Below, one piece after another: positions 13,201 to 25,200 of a stretch of 64,000 nt of DNA (the stretch's first letter is position 1; each line of letters starts with the position of its first letter). The DNA is taken from the NCBI RefSeq assembly GCF_050908995.1, contig NC_135132.1, positions 10,163,001 through 10,227,000 of the forward strand, in the 5' to 3' direction. The stretch comes from Andrena cerasifolii. Lineage: Eukaryota > Arthropoda > Insecta > Hymenoptera > Andrenidae. The position numbers and the translations under genes were made by a program. The notes beneath the pieces were generated by a model. The model was not told the DNA's origin and did not search any database. It saw nothing but the letters and a program-made list of their open reading frames with translations.

Positions 13201-16200
13201 AATCAACCTGAAGATGACCAGGACATGGCTGTCCACCACTTAAACTCGGGGGGACGATTTCACCGTCGTTATCGAGCTTTCTTTCTTTCTTTGATCGGAA
13301 CACGTGTCTGTGCTCGTGGGGTAAGAAACACGCAAGGTACGCATCGTCGAGGTAACACGGCAAAGAACTCAAATGAAAATGCAAACCAAGGTAAATAGAA
13401 CGTTTCATAAAGTAAACGAGTGAAAAAACCAAACGAAACGTAGAACGTATGGAGTAAAGTATATATGCATATACTTATGACTGTTTGCACGTGTACGGGG
13501 CGTACTCCGCTGTGAGCTCGCGGTTCCACGGATACTGGACACCAAAACCGGGGACAAAAGTATAGCGCGAGCAGGTGGCCTGCTTGATCCTGGCTAATCA
13601 AACGTCACCACCACTTCAGCTTCGCTGTTTTCAACTAAGCCAGGTCAAACTTATCCACTCAATATTATTCACAGCATCAAACAGGCCGAGTGCTCGTACG
13701 TCTCCGCTCTTATCCACGACCTTGGTGTCCCAGCTTCAGCTACCACCGTGGAACCAGCGGCCACGAGCCACCGCGCGCCCCCTGCACGCTCTATCGTGGC
13801 ACAAAAGAGAACAATCTGTTGTTTCGCGATGACATGGTACACCCGGGCGTTGTGAGCGTACAAGCACCACGGCGGCGCGTCGCACGAACGTGTGCCCGGC
13901 GCCCCGTTTAAGACGGCGCCAGCGGGGCGCGGCTGTTCTCTTATCATCATCATCGTCATCATCAACATCATCATTGTCGTCGTTCTCGTATCGTGTTCTT
14001 TCAAGCTTTCCCGGGGACGGGGAGAGGAGGGACCCGAGAGAACGCTGACTTTTTTCGAGTGATGTCATGAGAGTGAGAGATAGGGATAGTTACCTGTGTC
14101 TGTAGTCGTGTTAGACCACGGATCCATAGTATTTGTCCTGCGCGCGGCTTTTTATCCGAGTCAGGGTCGAATTTCTCATCCCCGAGATTGATCGCACCGA
14201 TATCATCCGGCTGGCCGCGGCCCCATCTGTTTTTAAAAAACATGAAACCAATTCTTCATCACTCGATTCCCTGTGGTTACAATACATTTGGTCTATAATC
14301 AAAGTAGGTAGATTTTTTTTTTGTTTTGGCTTTTTTTGGGTGAGGGAGGGCTTTGTTTCTTTTTTTTTTTTTTGGTTCGTCGAAGCTTGTTGAGCAGACT
14401 CCTCGACGCACACTGCACCCCCGGAGGAGCTTTTATTTTCTCGATTTCGTTATTTCATTTCTGTGTGTGTGTTTTTTTTTTAGTTAGCAACGTTTCCCCT
14501 CGCTCCTTAGCTTGAACGCCTAGCCACACGCTCTGAGACGGTGCCGACGATGCTGGCTAAGTTTCTTTATTCGAGATTATCGACGGCGACGCAACGGTGA
14601 TCGGAAGTGGCCGAGACAGGAAAGCAAACGGACAGAGAGATACACGGGCTGTTTCAGGGGCACGCGTGTAACTCTGGGTTTATTGGTAAAGCTTTGCGAT
14701 GCTGATGGGCTTGGCAGAAGCAGCAGTTCGCCTTTCTCGCGGCAGCCACTGCGTCTTTCTGTTTCGTGATTCAATCAGCGGCACAGATAGAGCCATCGCT
14801 GTGACTCGAAACCGAAGACTGCCCAGTGGCCACGTTTTCCCAATGCAAATCGTGCCTTCGACAAGCCCGTCGCAGTCCCGACATACGCACCAGTAGCTTC
14901 TGAAACAGCCGGGTAAGATATATACACAGATACAAGTAATAATGTTGCGGCGTGTAAAGAGAAATGAGCCAACGAACGAGGGGATGCGATGAGGTGCAAT
15001 GCGGACAAAGTGAGCGATAAATGCGATCTCTGTCGATGGAACGGGAAACGAGTAACGTGTGTCTCTGTGTCGTGTATGCGTGATGATGACGAAAGAGATA
15101 CTTTTGTATTTGTCGGGAGAGAGGGGCGACAGCGATGAAAATAAAGAATAAAATAAACAGGAGAAAGAAAAGAAAAGGAAACGCAATGACGATGAGGAGC
15201 GGGCAAAAGGAGGAGCGATGCACGCGTGACGAGGGTTTCCCGGGACGGTTTCGTGATCACGAATTCATCCCCTTCTCCTCTGGACAGGTTCATTCACATT
15301 TTCCAAATCGCACGCGAGTCTTTTCCCCCCCGGTGTCGCCTACGGGTTAATCGTATATATCTCGTTAGTTGCCCAGCGATGCGAGATTCTCCCTTACCTG
15401 TTAAAGGGACAAGTTCAAAGGTAAGCTCAAGAACCGCAACTACTTCTCTATTGTGCCCTACGACAAAGTGGCTCGGTAAAGCTTCAAACAAGCGGTTATT
15501 ATGCAGAAGATTGTTATTAAAAAAAGGCGCCGTGAGCGCGCGCCTGTCCTCGGCGCACGCCACTTCGTGGCGCTTCCCGCCCAGAAGCGCCCGACGCATG
15601 TCCTGCATCGACGACCAAGCCGGTGTCGCATTCTTCGCCTGATTCTCTATTCAGTTTAACGGCTGCCGGAGGCGCTCAGACGCGAGAGCAGCAGTTCATT
15701 CGCTGGTCCCGACTCGCAAGGCGCAGGGGTTCCTCCCCCTGGTCCGCCGATCGAGCCTCTGGTTACAGTCCCACGGCCTGGCGGGCTTGCGAGTCGGGAG
15801 GCAGCTCAAGCGAACAGAGAGAAACAGATGCGGAAATGGAAGACCGGTTCAGAAGGAGAAAGTTTGGCACCAGTGCGCGTTGATGGGCAGAGATGGGGGA
15901 CAGAGATTGCAAGAAAACAATACAACGAACGAAACCAGGAAGACAGACAAGACAGAGGGGTTAAGAGGTACAGACAGACAGAGAAACACAGACAGACAGA
16001 AAGACAGACAGAGAGAGAGAGAGAAAGAAAGAAAGACGGTTAGATGTTAAAGTCTTAAACAGCTCCCAGCGACAGGGCAGAGTGTGTGATACAGACGCGA
16101 GTGCTAAGCGCAAAGTATCACTCGGGTATCCTGAATTTTGCTTAAACTGACACGACGTGTAGCTTCCCCCTGAGAACCAGGGCCGGGTTCAAGATTCCCT

Positions 16201-19200
16201 TGCATCCGAAAAGAAAACACAAATGTACCGAATCATCGAGGCACTGTTCGCTTCTTAGTTACACAAACAAGTACGTAGACTTTCGCCAGAGCCTTTAGTC
16301 ATGCAACGGCTAAGCCTACGGTTGGCTCCGGGCTCCGAGTGCTCCGATATCTGAATACGATTTCTCTATCCAAATATTCAGACACCGTCGCACCGGTCCA
16401 CCAAACTGTCGGCTACCGGGAGGGCCAAAGTTCTCTTCTCTAATAAAACCTTGGACCTCCTAGCGGCGATCAAAGTTACTTGGCCAGCACTAACAGTTAC
16501 AGGGGGGCGAGGGAACAGCCGAGCACGCGAGATCATTCCGTATTATCTACGTCTCGAATTCGTCTTCGATTGGGGGTTTTTCTACGTAAAGCGATGCGCT
16601 AAATTTAGTGTACTGAGGGGTGAGGGCATGACAAAGCGATAGAGAGGACTCGAAGCGAGAACATAAACAAACAGAAGCACTACGGTATATACCAGCTACC
16701 AATAATTGAGTTCCACGATGCATGCATCCCTTCTATTACACCTTTACACGATACCGATTATGATAATACTTATCTTGAGTGAAATATCGTTTTGTCACGG
16801 GTTCGAATTCGGATCTTTTTAGACTGGCGCTACTGGCGTTGCTCGTGTTGTAGTTTGCAAACACACAGTTGGAGATTCAATGAACGTTCTGGTAAAATTT
16901 GGCGCAAAGACGACAGGCCGTCGGTCGCGTAACGAAAGCGCCGCGCTAATGGTGTACGTGAATTCTGAGATCGAATCGAAAGAAAGTTACGTGCACCACT
17001 CGCGCGACGCTCCCTTGTGCGCCCGGTACCTGTCGCCGATAGGAGCCGAAATATTACTATAAATCAGCGGTGAATAATAGCGCTGAGTCGTCGAGCCAGC
17101 GCTCCCATGTGTCAACATATTATCAAATCTTTCGCAATATCGATAGAGGTTCATGCAAAGGCGACTATCGTGTACCAGGAGGGTCTCGTTGAAAACTCAG
17201 TAAAGCTACGTGGTACGTGATGTTAGAACCCAACACAAGAGAAATTAATCGCGCGTCGGAATGATGATCAGAGCGTAGGACACTGATTACCAAACGGTCG
17301 CTTGAAATACACAAGACCAGCGATTACTCTCTCATTCACAAAGCGCCGTGATCTTCTCTCGCGGCGTTCCTGCCGCGTCGCACGATGCAAGAAAGCAGGA
17401 GAATCCGGTTACCATACGCCACTCTCCTCGCTTCGGTTCAAGTTTAGTAAATTGCGTGCACGGGTTAATGCCTGTTTAGTCGTTTGGATGCTCCAAGATG
17501 CTCGGTTGAGCGCGTCGAGATCTCGGGCTCAAAAGAGAAATCAAAGAGACCAAAACAGAAAAAAAAAAGAGAGAGAAAATGTATAGAAAGAAAGTTATAA
17601 AAAAAAAAAAAATAGAATAGGTGGAGCGTGTAAAAAATATTATATATCCCGGGAGTTTTCTAAAACGAACATTGGGGCGTCTAATATCGTTGAGGCTGCG
17701 CCCGCTAAACCGCACAGAAGTATCTCTCATCATCTATAGACACTAAATTTTGGTATACGTGAATATCACTTACGAAAGGATTTTAGGAATCTTGCGCGTA
17801 GGAATAGTCGTAATTATTTGGCCCCACAATAGAGTACCGAGTCCGAAGAACAGGCACCACATCCATTGTTCTAAAGTGAGAGCTTTCGTGCTGAACGCCA
17901 TTTTACCATAATGTATGATAAGTATCTAGAAAAGAAGACAATACGGTTCTATTAAGGGACGTACACGGCAGCGGTTCTCACAGTCACCGTACATAAAGGG
18001 GCCTCCCCTGCTTGCTCTTTTCTTATCCGCTCCGCTGAAACAATCTCTCCCGTCAACCTATCGCGTTGACCGAGCAAAGTATCGCAATTACCGAGAACGA
18101 GCGTCTTCGTTTACTCTACCGCGTCACAGATCAAAGGTCCTTTAGAATTCGGGGCGCGTTTAGCTACGGTAGTCTAAGGCCGCGTACAGACTTGAGCGCG
18201 AACGCGAATGAGGCAAACCGAGGCAGAATGAGTATACAGGTGTTGCACGTCGGCGAAAGCAAGGGAAAGACGAGCCTCCTTCTATACATGTTTATTTATG
18301 ATTTTTTTTTTAGAAATATATTCTTCACACATTTTCATCCTCGTTCGGTGTTGAAGATTACTTTGCATAGGTCAATGAATTTGGGGATTTTTTCATCGCA
18401 TCAATGAATAACCAGTTATTTACAATGGATGTTCTTAGTGACTCACTCTGTACATTAATTTCCTTTCGGATTCGTATTTCGGAGGCGGCGGCTCCGATCG
18501 GAGTCGTTTCAACGAATATCATGAATTAAAATAAAGATTTTCTCAGTTTGCCTTAGTTTGCCTCGCGCGGAGCGCACGGAACGAAAAATCTCTTTTTGTC
18601 CAGCTCGAGGCATTCGGGTCTGCCTCGGCTTGCCTCATTTACGTTCGTGCTCAAGTCTGTACGCGGCCTAACAGTCTCGTCGCATCTAAAGACACCGAGA
18701 GGGGAGAAGAATGAGACACAATTTACCTGCGATAGACACGTGACAATCCAGATACTGTAAAAGATGGGGTTGGTGAATATTCCTTGGAAGACATTACGCT
18801 GACCATGGATTTTCCTGGCGTTGAATTCGTTGAAGAGAGTCATCATGACGAACGTGTTGAAGATGACGGTGAAGTGCTGCGTTGGACCGCCGCCAGCTTG
18901 TGCTACGCCCCGGCCCGTTTCGATGTCGAGCATCTTATCGCCTATCGATCAGACACGTTCGTCGTTAGAGGAGGGCTCTTGTTAATCTTTGAGGCCGAAG
19001 AAGAAAGGAGAGAGATCTCTTTCTTCTTCGGAGTCAAAGATAGGCCAGGCGTCGAGCGGATAATCGCAGGAGGGTAATTACCAACGAAAAGAAGCATAAA
19101 AATAACGGACAACTGATAGACGGCCTGGCCGAGGATGTTCTTCATCATCGTCCTGGAGATGAGAGGTTTCGTGCGACCGTATGGCTTGCGAAGGAGAAGA

Positions 19201-22200
19201 TCCGGCGTAGGCATCTCGGTGGCCAGAGCGAGGGACGCTAGCGTGTCCATGATCAGGTTCACCCACAACATCTGCACAGCTTTAAGGGGCGAATCTTGCA
19301 CGGCACATGCCCCGATAAAAGCAACTATAACAGCGACGACGTTCACGGTCAGCTGAAACTGCAAGAACTTCGCTATACTATCGTAGACGTTTCTACCCCA
19401 CATCACCGCCTTTACGATCGACGAGAAATTATCGTCCGTTAGAATGATGTCGGAAGCTTCCTTGGCGACGTCGGTGCCGGCTATGCCCATGGCGAAGCCG
19501 ACGTCCGCCTTCTTCAAAGCCGGGCCGTCGTTCGTCCCGTCGCCAGTCACCGCGACCACCTCGCGGCTGGTGGTCACCAGACTGTCGATTATGCCTTTGA
19601 CAAGCGTGTACTTGTCCGTGGGCGAGGATCTGGCCAGCACCCTGAGCCTCGGCCACACTTTGTCCAGCAGGTGTTGCTGCACCTCCCCGTTGCTGTCTCG
19701 GATCCTCCTGTTGAACTCCTTGCCCTCGAGGACAAGGAAGTCCTCGTTCGGCTTCAGGATGCCGCATTTCATGGCGATAGAGCGGGCCGTGTTCACGTTG
19801 TCCCCCGTCACCATCCTCACGGTGATGCCGGCCTTCTGGCACTTCCTGATCGCGTCGGGCACCTCGGGACGAACCGGATCCTCTATACCGACGATGCACA
19901 AACACGTCAGATTGTTCACGATATTCTCCTCGTCCTCCCAGTTCGGCTCGTTGTCGCTGTGAACCTGATTGATCTCTGCCTTGCCAGGAACGAAGTCGCG
20001 GTAAGCTATAGAGATGGTCCGGAGACCGTCGCACGCCATTGGCTCGATCACGTTCTTCACCAGACGATCTTGCATCTCCTTGGTAAATTTCTCCAAATGA
20101 CCTTCGCGACCATATATAAAGGCACATCTGTAACAGTTTCATAAACGGAGTTCGCGGTCAGTGAAATGCTCTGTGCTTTGCAAAAAAAATCGTTTATCTT
20201 AGGGGCTGTTCATAACAACGTTTCTTTTATTACGGTGACCACTGTAGGTTTCACCTGGTTCGACAGAAATAAAAAATTCGACCAAGTTTAGTTAGCGTAT
20301 TAGATTATCTAGTCCTTAATCGTGGATTTTTTATGAAAAATGAGAGTGATTCTGTGACGAAAATCGATACTTTTGCTACGAGAAGCCGCCACTTTGTAGC
20401 AAATTAATTTTTCGGGATAATGAACGATTAAGGACTAGATAATCTAATATACTAACTAAATTTCCGCGAATTTCTTATTTCAGATACGAAAAAGATGGAC
20501 CAGATTGGCCCACTAGAAGTTGAGATATCGTGTGCACCGTCATGAAAAGACCGTTTTGAGAAAAACCCATATCTCCATTAATTATTATTATATATGACTG
20601 AAATTTTGTTTACAACTTACTGAAACGTTAGTAAGTACGTGCGGATAATGCTTATCGGTAAAAATTGTATAGAGGATCTCGTTCCTCTAGTTGAGAATAT
20701 CCCCTTAATGATAGAATTTGTGTTTATTGAAAATTAGGTTAAAAAACATCACGTGAGGCGCTACCTGACTCCTCCCACGTAAGAAATTCGCGCCTCTCCC
20801 CCCAAGCTTTACGTAATTTAAGGATGACCCCATAAAGCATTGTACTATTACCAGAAAAGAGACAAAGGCTCGTAGATAACAATTTCGTTCTAGAGTGCTA
20901 CTTTCCGATAAAGTGACTCACTTCTTCATGATGATCTCGGAAGCGCCCTTGGTGAAGAGCCTGTACCCGCCACCCTTCCTCGGTATGACGGTGGACATGC
21001 TCTTCCTAACGCTATTGAACGTGTAGACCCGCGTGAAGGTTTCCTCGGGCTGATCGTCTCGTATCGTCTGATAGTTCATGCCCAGGGCAATTACGAATCC
21101 AAGTAAGGCACATTCGGTTTTATTGCCGACCTGTAGCGGCAATTCTGTTGGGTCCTGCGAGGGCATTATCCTGGATGTGTACGCCGAATTAATGGAGACA
21201 GATTGGATTATTAAGGTCCCGATGTGGCTCGGTATGTCCGTGAAATTCGGGATCGTCTTGCTCATTTTCTCGCATATGTACGACTGAACGACGGTCATGC
21301 GGTTGGTTGTCAGGGTGCCAGTCTTGTCCGAGCAGATCGCCGTGGCGTTGCCCATTGTTTCGCAAGCATCCAAGTGGCGCACCAGGTTGTTATCCTTCAT
21401 CATTTTCTGCACGGCAAAAGGAACACACCCTCAGCAACGTTACGCCCTAGTGTCGCTTGCGCGCGACAAACTCTGAATGATTACCTTAACGGAATAAGCG
21501 AGAGACAAGGTGACAGCTAGAGGAAGACCTTCGGGAACGGCCACTACGAGTACCGTTACACCAATGATCAAATGACGCACCAGATCACCAGCGTACGTGT
21601 TCTTCCAAGGTTTCCCCTCTATGACAAACGTCGTTACGCAGAACTGAGTGACTAGAATGACAACGGTAAGCACTGCTATGGTCGAGCCGGCATAACCGAT
21701 TTGTATGGCGAGTTTAGTTAGCTTGGCTTGAAGAACACTCTTGTCCTTCTTCCCTTCTCCGCCCCCGTGGCTAGGCGCGTGGTGGTTCTCCCCCGACTCG
21801 TGCTTGCCTCCTCCGCTCGCATGGCTGTTTCCAGTTATCTCTACAGCTTCGTCTCCTTTTTTTGCAACATACAAACTGGTCTGAGTTCTTCCCTAGATTA
21901 AGCTAGCTGAAGCTCGATGCCTGCGCCCTTCTCTTTTCCCATTGCTACTCTATGAAAGTGTCCCTTTTTTACTGCGACGTTAATGCTCGTGATGGTGGAG
22001 ACTAAAGTGGCGAGTAGCTTCGCGTGCTTCGAGTTCGGTGATTACAGGATTATTCCGTTACCATCGACTTTCTGGTTCGTAGGAAACAATGATGATCGAT
22101 AATGGAACGGCGGCGGATCATGCAACGGCAACAGTCGCAGGAATCGAACTTCACGAGGCACTTTTAACTACGTTAACTCTTGCGTCTTCTATTTCGCGCG

Positions 22201-25200
22201 ACGATACTGGCGACTAATGTTAGTGATCAGTATCTGTCGAAGAAAAGGAAGAAGAAATAGTACAAGAAGCCGGTGGAAGGAGGAGAAGAATCGAGAATTT
22301 ATTCGAGAGGCATAACCAGCTGCACGTTAAGAACCATGAACGTGTGGAGATGAGAAGCACGGTAGAGACCACTTGCTAAAATGCAGAAGAATAGAAGCTA
22401 CACGGAATCGAGGAGTGGCCGGGTTCGCCGGGTGCATAAACCACTGCTGTCGAGGCGTTCAGAAATGGCAATAGGAGCAAGGACGAGACAACATCGCCTT
22501 TCTCCTCGGAGAAATCTCCCTAGGTATTCACTTTACTGTGCGAGAACAGATGTGGACCAAGTAGAAGAGGAAGAATAATAAAAATAATATTAAAAGAAAC
22601 GCTACACCGACACAGATTTCTCAAAGAATAGACAAATAGGCCATCGAGTGTGCAGTAGCGAAAAGTGAAGTGGCTCTGAGCTTGAAGAATAATTGTACAA
22701 TTTGCTGTGTATGAGATCAAGAAAGACAGAGGAAAGAAACGAACTAAAAACGCGTGCGTGCTCGTTTAATGCACACGCTCGGAAACACCGATGTACGACG
22801 AACAGTAATGATTTATGATAGTACTTTATTCACCTGTTAATGACTTCTTCTTCCGCTGCTTCTTAGCCTCTAGATAAAAAAACGCATGCAAAACAAAATT
22901 GATTAGCAGTCTATCTAATAATGTAATATGCCAGTCGTAAATTACGCCAGATTCGTAATCTCATGTTCCTTTCATTCAATCTCTCAGAATCTAAGTGGAC
23001 AGCCTAGAAGGCTCAAAGGGGCACGGACTCCGTCGATCTACATTAATTGCTGAGAATACATTTTTCTGCGGCAAAGGGCCTTTCAGATTGTGCGAGAGAA
23101 ATACACAACAGCGTGAAGTTAAGGTCAGCTCTTACTATTGGCCTTAAAGAGTAAATTAATTTTGCACCGCTTCTGAACGCAGTCCGAAAGTTTCCGCGTC
23201 TATCATTCTACTGCGAAGAGTCGACCTTGCGCGATGATAAGTGTAAAAGTGATTCCTAAATCATTCGACGAAAGTACTTCGTACATAAACACATGGTACA
23301 CAAATACATTAAAACATTTATGAGCAAATGCAGACCTGGTCTAGTGTCTCGAAAAGGCGCATGATGTGATCGGCTAATAATATGAAAGTAAGAGCGAAGA
23401 TCAACGTGCGATATTTATTTAAATGCTTCGCCAGCTTTTGCGCTGAACTCGGATAATAGAAGTTTCAATAATTTATCGAAGCCGCGGGATGTTACTTCTT
23501 TTCCTCGTTCTTTGAATTCCTCTCCCGAATGATAATTAGTAACTAAATTTAAACATCGTCCAAGGGTGTCGCAAACGCATGCTAAGGAAACAAGGGACAA
23601 TAGTAACTAGAACTAAATTCACAGTAAAATATTTTCACACCAATTCAAAATAAAACACCATGCGTCAACTTATGGTTTCTCTACGCTTATTCTCTGTACT
23701 CTGAGTCATGCGGAACGTTTTGCCTGCTACTTCTCCTCGCTACCGATTCGTCTGCTTAATAATTTATGTTCCAGTGGCTGGAGAAGTAGCGGCTGGGAGA
23801 TACTCTTTGAAAATGCGGATAAACTCTGCCACTTTGAGAGCAATTTTACCAAGAATCCATTGCCATCGGACTGCGGCAGAGTCTCTCAGAGAAATTGTTT
23901 ACAGAGTGGCAGGTCACGGGAGCTACGCTACTTCAATCATCCCCAGAAGTTTAGGAACCAATTAATACACCTGGCGTGGAATGTTATTCAACCGAAATCA
24001 AGTCTACATACCTTTCTTCATCTTCTTGATTTCTTGCTCTTGCTGATCAACAGCAGCACCCAACAAGGTGAAGATAATACCAGCCTGAGAGTTAACACCT
24101 ACTGCAGAAACTAACATTTTCCCGGAACCCTCCATCACGTGCGTACCTGCGGGAGAAGATTCGTGGTTAAAATAGCGGCGTGGCTTTTTAAATCCATCGT
24201 TATCTGTGAAGTAGAACTCACCCGAGAGTACCATGGGATCGAATGATTCCCCTTTTTTCACATGGTCCGACTCTCCGGTTAAACTGGATTCATCCACTTT
24301 GAGATCGTTGCTTTGTATGAGGATACCATCTGCTGGCAGCAGGTCTCCGTACTTTATCTGAATTGCAGATCGTCCAATTTAAGGAAGACCTTCTTTATTA
24401 TTTGACACAAAACAAAATGATAGTTGCTACTAAAATGATATTTCTCGTTCGAAGCTGATTTCTATCGCACGAAACACTAAGGCGGAATTTCTGAAGCCAG
24501 AGGAGCTACCGATTTCAAACACTATACATTTTCCTTATACTTTAAGGGGAGGGTTCCGGTCTAAAAATCATTTTTTTTTATTTCATTGTCCGAATGTTTT
24601 AGGAATACACGTTTAAAAGGATTTGTTGAAATTCGCAAAATTCTCGCAGTTATAGGCATTTGAGTAGCAGCAAATGCATGGGTAACACCCGGCCACTCGG
24701 CACTCACGTAAAACTTTAAACGCGTTTTTCTCGAAAGTGTTCTCAAAATCGGTGGGACCTGTATCTCCAAAAGTTGTTATTCGATTCGACCGAAACTTTT
24801 TTATTTTGAAGAATATACTTCTGGCTAGGGGGAAACGGTTTTAAAAACGGTGAGCAAAATATCTCAAAAGCTACTGCATCAATGTTTCCGAATTTTGTGG
24901 GCTTATTTTTTATATAAAAATCTGCTGAATGATGGAAGGATTTTTTTTCAATGTATAGTTTCGATTATATCAACGAAAAATGGCTTCGTGGTTATCACTA
25001 ATGACTGTTTTTCGTTGATGAAATCGAAAGTGAACAGTGGGAAAAAAATCCCTCCGTCAGTCAGTAGATTTTTATATAAAAAATAAGGCCACAAAATTTC
25101 AGAAAAATTGGTGCAATCGTTTTCGAGATATCTTACTCACCGTTTTTAAAAAGGCTCCTTGGATGTCGTTGCATTTTTATTATAAACGTAAATATTTTTC

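Larger units (their letters stand above)
4220..14093 (-). other. PMCA: PMCA last intron (9.9 kb)
   Basis: It lies between exon 11 and the last coding exon, with clean GT and AG ends. It contains microsatellites (CA/TA-rich tract at 9420-9570, ATC repeats at 13940-13990, GACA at 8186-8212) and a 224-bp TTAA MITE at 12915-13146. I looked for a second alternative C-terminal exon of the insect type containing a second RVVNAF-like calmodulin segment and did not find one. Open frames near 8311-8772 are unrecognised. Confidence 0.7.

Noticed and set aside
18942..19081. Continuation of the PMCA frame past exon 8
   Set aside because: A canonical donor at 19082 and the conserved continuation in exon 9 show this is intron.
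19429..20142. 237-codon minus-strand frame and plus-strand frames over PMCA exon 8
   Set aside because: Shadow frames of the long conserved exon; Gly/Arg-rich and unconserved.
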